From positions 15,590,483 through 15,654,482 of the forward strand of contig CM041546.1 of NCBI GenBank assembly GCA_023238725.1: DNA of 64,000 nt. Direction: 5' to 3'. The DNA is from Scortum barcoo (lineage: Eukaryota > Chordata > Actinopteri > Centrarchiformes > Terapontidae). Below the pieces are notes generated by a model. The model had not been told where the DNA came from. It worked only from the letters and a program-made list of their open reading frames with translations, and made no database searches. Positions 53,201 to 64,000 of the stretch are shown here, one piece after another; the first letter of the stretch is position 1, and each line of letters starts with the position of its first letter. The translations under genes and the position numbers were made by a program.

Positions 53201-53427
53201 CATAGAACGATTGAGAAATCAAACATCTCAGTCCCGCAGCTGTAACTGTACTGAGTAAGTTTAATTAAAATGGTTGAGTGAATATAGTAGTAATATGTGT
53301 CTGACTGATGGCACGTAAATGTCCACCTCTGATTTGTATCGGTATTAAAATAAAAGTAACTTGTTATTTAATGATAAAAATAATTAATTAAGGCCATACA
53401 CAAAATAAACATAACTCCAATTTGGCT

Positions 53428-53497
<70 letters not shown>

Positions 53498-56400
53498 TTT
53501 TTTTTAAATGGATCCACATAACTACTTGTAAGTGAAAAGTCTCTCATAATGATGAACCCACAGAGAATTATCTCTCACTTTTTCCAGCCGCTCACTGTCT
53601 TGCTTCATGGTCATAGCATCATTTGGGCAGCAGGCAGCTGTTTTCAGCAAAACCCACTGTACACCTACACATGGCATCAAACAGCAGACAGAGTTAGCAA
53701 CTTGCTGGTGAATTTAGCAAGTAGTGAGCCAGTTTATTCCCTCAGGAGTTGGTGGAGACCAACACAGAGCAAAAAAGGAGACACTCAACTTAAACTCACC
53801 AGGTGGCAGCTGTTAGCTGTAAGTTATTGCAGGTTCATGCTCCATTAAGGTCTTTTAAGAGACCTTGAATCAACATTTAAATGAATGAAAAGCGCATTAA
53901 ATGGCAATGGTCATGTGTTTTGTAGCTTTCTACTGTTTTTTATCTGTTGAAACCTGTAATAATGATGTCTTGTGCTGCCCTCAATTTCTTTATTTACCCA
54001 ACCTTACCCAACACAAAATCCATGAATCTTTTGCCCAACAGAGAGGATATCAGATGCTTCTGTCAGGGCCTCGAACAAACGTGATGATTGAGGGGATCTC
54101 AGCCAACTTAACCTGTGAAGCTGCTGGCTCTGTCTTTAGCAGAAAGTGGATGAAGGATGGTTCAGATCTGATCTTGGCTGACAACATGACACTTTATGAC
54201 GAAAACAGGGTTGTTGTCTTTTAACAGTCTGAATAGAAACAGACACTGGAGCATTTATTCCTGTAAAATCAGCAACCCCATCAACAGTGAAAGAAGCTAA
54301 ATACATCATGGTGGTTAATTGTAGGTAACAGACTGTACAGTACACATTTACTGTTCAAAATAATAAGTGCCATAAACAAAAGAGTGCTACTGATGAGTTC
54401 TCTTTGTTTTTCAGATGGACCACAAAATGTTAAAGTCTTTGGTCCAAATAAGATACAGGAGAAAGAAGAACCTTGAGTTTAACCTGTTCAGCTGAGTCCA
54501 CACCATCCGCTTCTTTCACCTGGAAACTGAACGGGACAGAGATACACAGTTCTCCTGAGTTTATTAAAGACAACACTGAATTTTCTGACAGTGGGAACTA
54601 CACCTGCACAGCGATGAATATTATAAACTGGAAGGACATCATCAGTGGTTCATGAACTGACTGTAACAGGTACTAAGATGGTATTAATTTCATATTTTGT
54701 TTGATCCTCTAGGGTTTTATGAATAATTCACAGTATAAAATCCCCTGAATAATTTGAGAAATAACAGGTCTCTTAAAGATCTTTTCCAACCAACTAAATG
54801 TGGCCAGATATATTTTAAGCTTTTCACACAACAATGATATGCAAAACTCTTAACACTTGATTGTTTTTAAAGGAGCACTCCAATTTAGCATTACACTTCT
54901 TACAATTTAACATTGTTAGACTCACAATGGGCATTATCCACAATGCAGCTCAACTGCCAAAGGTCCAGTCAGAGATTTGGATTTGTTATACCCTCACATC
55001 TGCTAACTCCACAACCCTCCAAGATTTTTTTATTTTCATTTTCAAACTTCTAGTCAAACTTCTTGTAGTCTTCTGACCCAACAGACACCAGCTAAAGTGA
55101 CATCAAGAGGACTCATTGCAGCTCCCTCTGAAGCCACCAAAGGCTGTATATAACTTTTCACATAAGCAGCAGTACTTCAAAAGACCTGTAAATAGACTTT
55201 GATGTGTAAAATCTGTCACATTTTCCCGTTTAAACAATGCTTATATCTGATAAATGCAACATGTGACATTGACTGCTTTGGCCATACAGGACTGTTAAAA
55301 AATAAAATAAAAGGATATTTATCATTGGCCAGGCAGTGAAATGACAGAAAGGGAGATATTATTATATGCTTTGTATTAATTAGGTATGATGAGATGATGA
55401 GACAATTCATCAACAACATGAGTTAACAGAATGGTGTAAGAATTATGTTCTTGTTCCTCCTTTTTATTTTAAGTTCAGCAACACCAAACCAAGTTTGTTC
55501 GGCTGGTTGCATCGCTGGAATAGTAATTGCATGTATTGTCTTCTGTGGGGCAGCTTGCTGGTGGAGGATACTACATATATAAACAGAAGTAAGTAAATAT
55601 TTAAACTATTGTCAGTATTACCAGGTTTGGACACAGGAATGTGACTCAGAGACCAGGAAGGTAAAGTTCAACGTCCAGTTTTACTCATGGTCAGAAAGAG
55701 GCCAAAAGTTAAAACAGACAGGCAAAGAAGGTAAGGCAACCTCAACCAGTTAGAGATCGAGTAAAAGGGGGAGAAGTTCAAAAAGCAGGCAGAGATGATG
55801 GCTGGGCCACCAAGTTGAAAGCACTTAAGATGGCACGAGAGGGGTGATGGGAAATGACAAGAACACAGGGGTTACTGCAGGACAGGAGCTCTTCCTCCTG
55901 TTAGAGCTTGAAATGACAGGAGAGATGGTGATAAATGTGGCACAGTGATCAGGTGGTGATAGTAAAATATTGTTTACTCAACCAACTGAATGTTCAATAA
56001 AAGCTGGCTTTCCTATGTGCTGTTTTTGTCACAATATACGTGTATATTCACTTTTTAATCCTAAGCCTGAATTTAAATGTTTTGTGTTATTTCTCAGAGG
56101 AGCTTCACATTGACACTGTATGTTTTGTTGTTGTCAGGCATAAATATTAAACTATGATTTTTTCTACACCTCACAAAGTGGGCTGAAGCCAGCTTTTTTT
56201 TTTTATCAGTGTCAGCCCTTACAGGAACTGTACATGACCATCTTTGAAAGTCAAATGTGTGACAGTAAAACTAATAAATGCATGCTTGTTTTCTTTGCTT
56301 TTTCTTAAACAAGCAGATAAAAGATAAGATAAAAGGACGTGTGCTGGTTTAAGGCTCTGTTTATTTTAGCCTCTGACATCATATGACTTTTGTGACTCAC

Positions 56401-57548
56401 AACAAATACTATCATTAAATTGGATTTAATGTAATCAGAAGCAGCTTATGTAAGGTGCTTACCTGGTTATACATAATGCTTTTGGTTTTATTATTAAAAG
56501 TCACTTAACTAATAACGTATTTACATACCAATGACCTGTTATCGCTCTAAACAGACCACACTTGAAAACATCCTTTAATGGAACCACTGCCACCAGAACA
56601 GGTAAGTGTGTTTTGTGTATGTGGTGTATATGTGTTTTTTGTGTTCATGCATTTTTTTTACTCCCTTCTTTGAATTCTTCTTGAGCTTTGTTTATTTCTG
56701 ATGTTTTAAAGGAGGTGAAGGGCAAGGGTGAGGACAACACAGGCTTCGTAGGAAATCAGGTAAAAGTCTTTAACATCAAAAATCAGCTTACCCGGGTAAT
56801 CAGAGAACAAAATCCCAGTTCTCCCACAATATTGTCTGCCCATGTTGCACCGACAAAGTGTGCTCACATGTATGTTTTCATCTGAATGCATGTTAATACA
56901 AGCAATGATGGATTGATTATCTTCAGTTATGTTTTATGTAAGTCATAAGGCATCAATTAATAATATCAGGAGATTCTAATGGAATAAATAAATCAGGATA
57001 CATTTAATAATCCAACAACAATATAACTATATAACTTCTAAAATATGTTTAAATATTAAACAGTTAGTTGAAAGTGATTCTGTGGGAAATACTGAAATCA
57101 CACAGTGAATTTTACATCATGCAAAAATCTTAAATGTGAGATTGTGAGACAATTATATATCAATTGCAATTATATATCAATTGTCAATTATATATCAAGT
57201 TGTGTTTACAACAGTCTATCTAAGATATGTGTTTACAACAGTGCTCAACATCAGACTTCGAACAATGAGATATGCATTTGACACAATGGAGTTGAAGTAT
57301 GTATGCATGTTATATATCTATTATTTCTCTCCTCCCTTTTTCTTTTCTAGGAGCTGAACTATGCAGATATCAGGTTTGTCCGGAACAAAGATGGTGGGAC
57401 AGTCCAGCTGGGGTCACAGAATAACTCAGAATACGCTGAGGTCCATGTGAACAGCAGTCGTACCGCAGCATCCTCACCTCCCACCTACGACGCCCACATA
57501 CAGCGAGCGAAGAGGCCGGCTCCTCAGCCCAGTGCTTATGGCACATAA
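50297..57548 (+). CDS. CEACAM-like 5-Ig receptor with ITIM tail, full length (frames interrupted)
   Basis: Exons: signal 50297-50342 (MDILPLLCIVSVAFT), N 50856-51190, B 51879-52163, A 52981-53254, C 54042-54320, D 54415-54669, transmembrane 55479-55588, tail 56555-56601, tail 56712-56759 and last tail 57351-57548. B is in frame with two extra codons. N, A, C and D carry several extra bases. The membrane exon (CIAGIVIACIVFCGAA) has one extra T near 55555, after which the frame reads AGGGYYIYKQK. Exon 56555 reads KPHLKTSFNGTTATRT. The next exon reads EVKGKGEDNTGFVGNQ only in phase 0, so one more base change lies at that join. The last exon carries ITIM-type LNYADI and SEYAEV. Likely role: inhibitory surface receptor recruiting SHP-type phosphatases (known for ITIMs; inferred here). 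It is the only plus copy with 3' exons. Confidence 0.85.
52215..52455 (+). pseudogene. relic C exon plus retroposon tail inside an intron
   Basis: 'tatactttattgatcccaag' followed by 'ggaaattacagtg' (52237-52275) resembles the 3' end of common fish LINE/SINE elements. From about 52284 the sequence matches exon C (LTCEAAG...SDLILADNMTLYDENRVLSFN) with an internal deletion and no splice sites. The block is bounded by a repeat of 'catgctcagtactttatgtg' (about 52181 and 52452). It lies between exons B and A of the ITIM gene and is not usable as an exon. Confidence 0.75.
52865..52990 (+). other. hybrid acceptor region of exon A in the ITIM gene
   Basis: An exon A start of unit type (ATGGCCCAGAAAATGTTACA) runs for about 37 bp and then joins an intron stretch and a second acceptor ('ctttttccccag' ending at 52980). 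The second part matches the intron and A exon of the leftmost gene (minus strand, 551-625). The functional A exon therefore appears to begin at 52981, with ENTNLTLSPSQ like the leftmost gene and not the unit-type ENVRISPSQ. Confidence 0.75.
53432..53500. repeat. (TA)n microsatellite
   Basis: About 30 TA repeats, interrupted once, in the intron between exons A and C of the ITIM gene. The reverse-complement position in the minus genes has only a short 'atatatat' run (around 14090), so it expanded here. Confidence 0.9.
57351..57548 (+). CDS. terminal cytoplasmic exon with two ITIM-type motifs
   Basis: A clean 65-residue open frame from acceptor 'tcttttctag' to TAA. Tyr4 lies in LNYADI and Tyr28 in SEYAEV; both fit the ITIM pattern (S/I/V/L)xYxx(I/V/L). 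Two further tyrosines (PTYDAH, SAYGT) do not. The exon belongs to the gene starting at 50297 and has no counterpart in the minus genes or in the truncated plus copies. Confidence 0.88.
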   Translation, partial: ELNYADIRFVRNKDGGTVQLGSQNNSEYAEVHVNSSRTAASSPPTYDAHIQRAKRPAPQPSAYGT

Positions 57549-60500
57549 GTTTGTGCTCAGGTTTGCGAAACCTCCCGTCAGTCCTGATCACCTGGTCCAG
57601 GTTTGACTGGAGGCCACAAGCGGCTGACATGTGGTTGGAGAAACCTGCACTCCCCTCTCAGTTCCTTTGTAGCGGGCTAATTCAGGACTTGAGTTTACTT
57701 AGTCAAAGCACTTTAGCAGTAGTTAATAATCAACCAGCTCAGGACATTTATGACCATGACTGAGAGACAGTGCTGTGCCATTAGGTTGCCTGCACTATAT
57801 AAAAACAGCTTTCATAGCCCTTTGTTTATACGTGAACAGTCAATGGAAAGTGCACATATCTAAGTGAAAGTAATGTTTGCTTGATACTATTTGCTTGATA
57901 TTTTGACACTGCTGTGGTGTCATACTTGACTCTACGTGAATACTCTGTGATTTAATGTGAAATAACAGTTTGCAGCTTATGGATTCATTTTTAGATTTAT
58001 TTTACAATTTACAGAGTGAAAAATATCAGGTTTTTAACAATATTTAATTTACCTTCAAGCAGTTCTCATCAACAGAGCTTGTTTATTTGTTTGATACTGC
58101 AGTGGTGAAAAGATTTATGTTATCTGTTGGTCCAATAGACATTTGCGTATTTGTAATTCAGTTCTATAATCTCGAGCGCTACCTTGAAAAAATAAGCAAT
58201 AACAAAAGATTTCTCTCCAGTTTCGCTTCAATCATAGAAGAAACAATAGTTGATAACTAAAGTTAAAGGTATCACCATGAGGTGTCCAGTTGTTATTTAA
58301 TGGACATCTACAGATACAATAAGTGCCTTAAGTTTTAAAGTCTCTTCAACAGGCATGCGTAAAACTGCAGCCTGAGTAATTCAGGATGAGTTTACGGTAA
58401 TGTCAGTAAAAGTTGCTGTGAGACAAGATAATACTCTATGGTGCTTTCTTCTGCCAGCAAGTCCCCCATCAAGTTTCCAGCCTCAGGCCAACAGGGAAAT
58501 AATTCAAATGAATGGGTGTAAAAAAACAGAAGCAAATTTACATGGCTATAAAAACTTCCATTGTGACTTAAACAATCCAAATTTTCACGTTGTGTACTGT
58601 ATGATTATTCTTTGGCATTAGACGAAGTATTTTTGCACAGATTTTTTTTAAAAAAAGGGTTTCAGTTGTTTTTTTTTATTTATTTTTTCCTGAAAACACA
58701 GAGTAAAACAAAAACATTTGACAACCAGCAAATGAGAAAATCGTATCAAAGGAATCATCTTTATTATTTCCATTGAACTGTAATTCCAGTGAATAATTTT
58801 ACAAGGGAATTCAATAATGCAATCTAAGACAGTTTGTCAGCAAGTTGACCACTAGCCTATAGTACAGCACACGAGCAGCAGATATTATAAATTATATGTT
58901 GCAGGTTTCAGGAATAAGATTCATGCTACAAATAAAATGAATTTATACTGAGCCACTTGTTGAGTGAATCACATCACTATCAACAGAAATGCAACCAGGC
59001 ACATAAAACAGATGAGAACTGAGAGTCAAACTGGGGCCACAAGTTGGTGAAGTGTAAATGGAGCCACGTATTATTGTTTGTCATGCTATTCTTCATCCAA
59101 ACAATTCACTTTCCTGCAGGCATAGGCATTTTTTTTTGGCCAGTGGAAACGGAAGAAAGCAGTTAGGCATACATACAAACCTAAATATTTACTCGTAGTC
59201 AGTTTTCTGTACATGTATTGAATGTAAGTTGAATATTTACTCTCTTTTAGCTCTGGTTCAATTCTCTACCACCTTTTGTGAAAAACATCCGGCCCCAGTT
59301 TGTGCCTCTCATGTTAGCATACATCCAGGTCACAGAGAAAGCAATTCTCAAAAAGGAGAATTAACCGCTGATGTTTGAAAAACCAACAAGGCTGTTTTTT
59401 AGTAGTAGTTTAGTTTTTGGCCAGGAATCAGTGCTATACTTTATATACTACATTTTGTTGAATCAGACTGCATACAAAAGTTCTTTTGTACTCTTTCCCT
59501 CGTTTGGTTTAGAACAGATGAGAGGAGGAAAAAGAAGTCTCCCACACCAAGCTAATGAATAAATGTCTGGCTAGATGTCCCCTCCCCCACTGGTTACTCA
59601 TTAGTAAAGATCAATCTCCTTGCGAGTTATTCACAGGATTGATTTCACCAGCGTTCAAAGGAAGTATTGTTTTACATTTTTCCACACCTTGCTCACCATA
59701 ACTCTGAATCTTATCATTTCTTTAAATAAAATCATTAATAATGATGAAATCAAGGTATTTTAAGGTAATTTAAAGTGATAACTAATGGAGTATAATTTTT
59801 ATATATATATATATTTTATATATATATAATATTTAGGCACTTTTAATACATTATATGCACAGTTTAAGTGGTGGTGACCTAAAACCCTGAAACATCCTTT
59901 AATTTATATTTTAAAAGATTTTAATGTCTCAGGTAAGGTGAGGATTCAGAGATAGTTGACATGGAAAGCTGCTTTTAAGATGACAATTTGACCCCAGATC
60001 CTCTGCAGTGGAAATTTCTTCAGCCACGTATGCATCTAGATCTTATCTAAGTTCCTCATCACTTTGATCTGTAATGATGTTGCTGTGTAGATAAATTTTA
60101 TTACTGAGAAGAAAACTAACGTCAAAGTTTGTGATTGGTGTATTTACTTGTCTTCCGTCCAGCAAAATGGGCTGGTGTTGCTGTGCAGATTTGGTGTGTA
60201 ATAAAGATTATAAACAGCAAATAGATGTATAACGTTAATCTAATAAAGTTCTAAATTCAGATTTTGTTTTTGCCTTACAGACGCCTTTTAATCACACTTT
60301 AGGTAGATTTAATGAATTAATGGATCATTTGCCCCTTAAATCATACTTGTGTTTTCAATCAAGGGCTCCTCAAGTTAAGGTGTTTTAAACTGTTTGACTT
60401 TGCCTTTTCAAGTGATTTGAAGCATTAAGTGATCTCTGGCATCTTAATCCAATATTAAGGGCACTTAAGGAGTAATTCATGATATTCTAAGAGATTCTTG

Positions 60501-62299
60501 TTTCATTGTAAATTGTGTGGTATCATGAATTGTTTACACATCCACCTCTGTCCACTCCTGCTTTTATTCAACCATTTAACATGAAACTTTATCATCAACT
60601 GTCATGACACACAAATGAATGTGTGATTCATGTTTGACTTTTTTGACCAAAGACATTTCAGGGAATGTAACTCTCACATTGGAGATGTTGCATCTGTAAA
60701 AATGTGATTGCTCATTCAGATCAATAAACTATTTTTTCATTAACTGGCATTTGTAGAGCATGTCCTACTTTAGTAATAATTGTGCGTTGGCTGACATTGC
60801 ACATGCATATCCACACACATCACAGTGGTCTGTTTTTCTCTTCTGCATTCTTTTCACACTTACAGGATTTATGGTACATTATTAAACACAGGCAAAGAAT
60901 GAGATGGAACAAGAGTTTGTGGGTGTGTGTGTTTTGTTTCTTTTTACAATGTCCAATAAGGAGCTATAAATGGAGGTGCAGTTCATTGCGGGTCTTCTAC
61001 AAGTTCATATATGTGTGTTACTAACGAGCAATTATACAATCAGTTTCACACTGACAGTTATTTTGTGTCATTAAAATAGTTTTTAAAAATAGTTAGAATA
61101 GAGGAGATATGAATATTCTCTTATTACTAATAGTGTGAATTTAAAAAAGGGAAGTAGAAAATAATTTACATAAATAAAATAAAAAGGGTGTGAATGTACC
61201 TGTAAGCAAATATTATGGAACACTAAATTTGATTCCAGGAATGATACTTATGATAATAATGGCAATAAAATCAAAGTTCAATGTAACTAAATGCGTTGCT
61301 GTGCCAACCTAGCACCATCACACCAGTACTATCATGGCTCTAAAAGAACAGGGAGGGTAAGAATAAACAAAAGCCATAAATTAAGGTATTTTTCCATTAT
61401 GCTTATTAACATCTAAACCAAAGTTAAAGGAAGACTTTCTCTCATAAACAGATTGAAGTATTCACTCATCCACTTTTACTGCTGTGCATTTGAAAACTTT
61501 CTCCAGTCTGGACACAGACAGTATTTAGTCTTAAATACGAGTGTGCAATAGCTGAGAGGAGGATGAATCATCCATCACAAGTGATAATAGACTCATTATT
61601 GTTGAAAGAAATGGTGTATAAAAGGACAGTTTCTTAGGTACATTCTCAAGGTTTAAAGTATATCAGACTCAAAGTGTCACAACCCAGAGGCTAAGTAATG
61701 CCAGAGTCAGTTTAATAATTAAAGTAGGATATAGGAAAGAGTAGGAAACATTGTAGAGGTTGAGAAAGGTTTAAAGAGAGTTCCCACACTGTGACAGTGT
61801 GTTGACCTGCTGAGAGTAATAAAACAGTGGTAATAAAACATTAATTTCGGACAGAGCGGAACTACAAGGAATCATAAACTTCATGTGAGGCAGTGCCATC
61901 TAGTGTTTCATGCAGTGCCCTGAAACACAGCACACCTTTTTCTAATGTTCCCGTAAGTGATTGAGACTTATCCAGGTTCATAGAATAAAAGAAAACAGTC
62001 ACATTGCCTCACAACTTGCAAAAGTCACAGAAAACTAACCTTTGTGCTGTGATTACAGATTCCCTCTGATTTTGTGAGGAAATTTCCTTTGCTTATAGAT
62101 TTGATCGATTTATTGATTTCGTCATCAAGTAAATTCCAGCGTTAAGTAAGTGGAGGTGTGACATCTGGGAGAGGCTGAATGATGAACAAATAATGTTTTA
62201 GTAACAAGGTCAGAAGATAACTTCCGTCTTCTTGTGGTTGGTATAAAAAATATAAAAAAAGGCAGTGGAGTTCTCGCTAAACACACAGTGGAAGCAAAC
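57549..62299. other. 3' UTR of the ITIM gene and intergenic DNA, no gene seen
   Basis: No Ig exon, transposon end or long open frame with coding character. Several AATAAA signals on the plus strand (for example 58931, 59725, 60200, 60242, 60723) could end the ITIM gene transcript; which one is used cannot be told. Sequence is AT-rich with a TA-rich patch near 59803-59830. Confidence 0.55.
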
Positions 62300-63258
62300 A
62301 TGACAGACATTACTATGATACCCTACGTGAAGAATCTTTACTCTGTCTTGCTGGTGGCACTGATGGGTAAGCACTTAATTTACTGACTGATGACTCTTAG
62401 ATAAACAGTTTTCAAACCTTAGAAATGATCATTTAGGTTGTTTAGTGTGATATTAAGAAAGCTGTTAAGAAGGTGTTAAAGAGGCTAAAAATATTCTTTG
62501 CTAATCATTTAATTTTTGATCTTGCTAAGCTCAATATGCTCTTCATGTCTCCTACTGTGTATATAAGATTTTATTTTAATGATCAGAATTTAAATCATGT
62601 ATTTAAAATTTAGACTAGCCTTGACTCATTGTTATGGGTTGAAATATAAAAGCTTGTACCTTTGATTTTCAATTTTGGCCTTAAGCTGAAGGCCTGTGAA
62701 ATAACATTTTACTCTTAGTAAGTATATGATATGATAATAAGAATTAATACAAGTGAATAATCAATACGGACAATACAGTTAAGATACAACACAAACATGG
62801 CGGCAACATCTCTACATTGAAAATTATATTTGTCATGCACACAACAATTACACACGAAGCAGTCGTTGGCAGTCAAAGTTTTGTGCCACAGGCTCTCACA
62901 AAGAACAGAGAAGGGAAATTACTGAAACCCAAAATAAAACATAAAAATATCAAATAGAATATAGATAGAAATATAATTCAAATTTAAATATTATACTGTT
63001 AAGGCATGTGTGCAGAAGTTATCTGATATAGGTATAAACAGAAGTGATAATGTAAATGATGTAATTAAGAAAAATTACACTGCTTGTTAGCGTACAGTGT
63101 GTACTACATATGGCATTTTCACACAGTGAAATTAGTTCTAGTGTTACAACATATAAAATATAAAAAACACATAGGGGTAATGCAAATACAAATTAAGCTA
63201 AATGCCAGAGAAGTCATTTGTCTATGATCAAAATGTGTTAATTATGTATCTTTCCCAT

Positions 63259-63290
<32 letters not shown>

Positions 63291-64000
63291 CACACACTTA
63301 CGCACAATTTCTTATAAGTGCACATTTATGGTGTGTGATAACCACAGGCTGCATCACTACACAAATACAGCTGATATATAAGATATATATATATAAGATA
63401 TAAGATATTTTTACTACAGTGGAATTAGACCATTGCAAGTTCTTTCACCCTTCATACACTACACTATTGTAAAATCCTGGTATTATGAAAGACACCATAG
63501 CTTACTGGACATAATGAGAGTCCAGTGTTTCGTCAACCAGCTATGATCACATCCTGTTGAAATAATGATGACAATACTTGGTGTTCCTCCTTTACAAAAA
63601 ACAGACCCAGCATATTATTAGACTTGTTCAAGATGAAGCAAATGGAATAAAAAACCTGACACCTTGTACATGTCTTTAGTGTCCCTTGTTTTTACTTTCT
63701 TGACCTTTTCCTGCTTTTGCTTCACTGTACTTCTCAGTCTTGGGCATGGCATGCTGTTTTCTTTCCAAAGGGAGGCACTGTGCTCTCATTTACATGCAGA
63801 GTGAACAAATGAATGTCTTCTTTTACCTCACTGAATGTGTTTTAGTGTATCATAGACTTACATAATTAAATAGTACATTGTCAATAGTACATTGTCATCT
63901 GACATGGAGATATTCCTCCTCCCTCAAAGGTGCACAAGGTTTGGAGGCCTGGGTGCAGATTTCCTGGGGCGGTGAGGTGACAGCCGGCTTCAGAACAACT
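62300..64000 (+). CDS. unrecognised secretory-pathway gene, 5' part only
   Basis: Exon 1 62300-62366 starts MTDITMIPYVKN and continues with LYSVLLVALMG, a hydrophobic signal-type segment, ending at a consensus GTAAGC donor in phase 1. Exon 2 starts at 63930 after 'ccctcaaag' and reads GAQGLEAWVQISWGGEVTAG to the window edge, in phase. The 1.56-kb intron holds a CA microsatellite. I do not recognise the product. It is not visibly one of the N-domain starts of the cluster (those read LAKGAGVLPD or similar). A signal exon with phase 1 splicing is shared with the Ig genes but is too common to prove kinship. Confidence 0.6.
63259..63288. repeat. (CA)n microsatellite
   Basis: About 14 uninterrupted CA repeats in the first intron of the rightmost gene, followed by degenerate CA-rich sequence to 63298. 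Confidence 0.9.

Larger units (their letters stand above)
39496..53335. repeat. segmental duplication unit III
   Basis: Third copy: minus gene 41128-47423, spacer 47424-50296 and the 5' part of the plus gene from 50297. Homology to units I and II runs to about 53335 ('cctctgattt'), the point where the plus copies of units I and II break off. Here the intron continues normally into exons C, D, membrane and tail, so this unit holds the unbroken form of the plus gene. Confidence 0.85.

Noticed and set aside
58400..62310. Several 60-80 codon open frames downstream of the ITIM gene
   Set aside because: Chance frames in 3' UTR and intergenic DNA; the one at 62125-62310 is antisense to the signal exon at 62300.

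Overview
The window looks like a stretch of teleost fish genome, probably a percomorph. The grounds are AT-rich introns with consensus splice sites, Tc1-like DNA transposons with TA target sites, a fish-type dispersed repeat and a solo LTR. There are no operons, ribosome binding sites or tRNA genes. I saw no CRISPR-like array. Nearly every gene codes for a CEACAM-like immunoglobulin-superfamily cell-surface protein: a signal exon, a V-like N-terminal domain without the usual cysteine pair, several C2/I-type Ig domains each on one phase 1-1 exon, then a membrane anchor. I name the recurring Ig exons N (V-like), B (begins about 'VSNVQATAS'), A (begins 'DGPEN'), C (begins 'RISDASV') and D (begins 'DGPxNVKVF').

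Layout. 1-4401 (minus): a partial gene of alternating B and A exons that leaves the window on the left. 7123-8589 (minus): a compact, fully intact three-Ig gene ending in a GPI-anchor-type signal. From about 8751 to 53335 a unit of about 14.5-16 kb occurs three times, with starts near 8751, 24994 and 39496. Each unit is a head-to-head pair: a minus gene (N-B-A-C-D, transmembrane segment, short tyrosine tail) and a homologous plus gene. The plus copies in units I and II stop after exon A because the duplication breakpoint lies in the following intron. Only the third plus gene (50297-57548) keeps the 3' exons C, D, transmembrane segment and a tail with two ITIM-type tyrosine motifs. 62300-64000 (plus): the first two exons of another secretory-pathway gene that leaves the window on the right.

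Function (inference). The minus genes and the full plus gene share near-identical ectodomains. Their tails differ: YENV or YEIV with no ITIM, against two ITIMs. That is the layout expected of paired receptors with opposite or divergent signalling, as known for mammalian CEACAM1 and CEACAM3, here generated in blocks by segmental duplication and remodelled by conversion, relic exons and transposon insertions.

Caution. Most duplicated exons carry single-base insertions relative to their paralogues, whereas the unique GPI gene has none. Either several copies are decaying or the consensus was poorly polished in the repeats. Frames in the duplicated genes should not be taken at face value until this is resolved.
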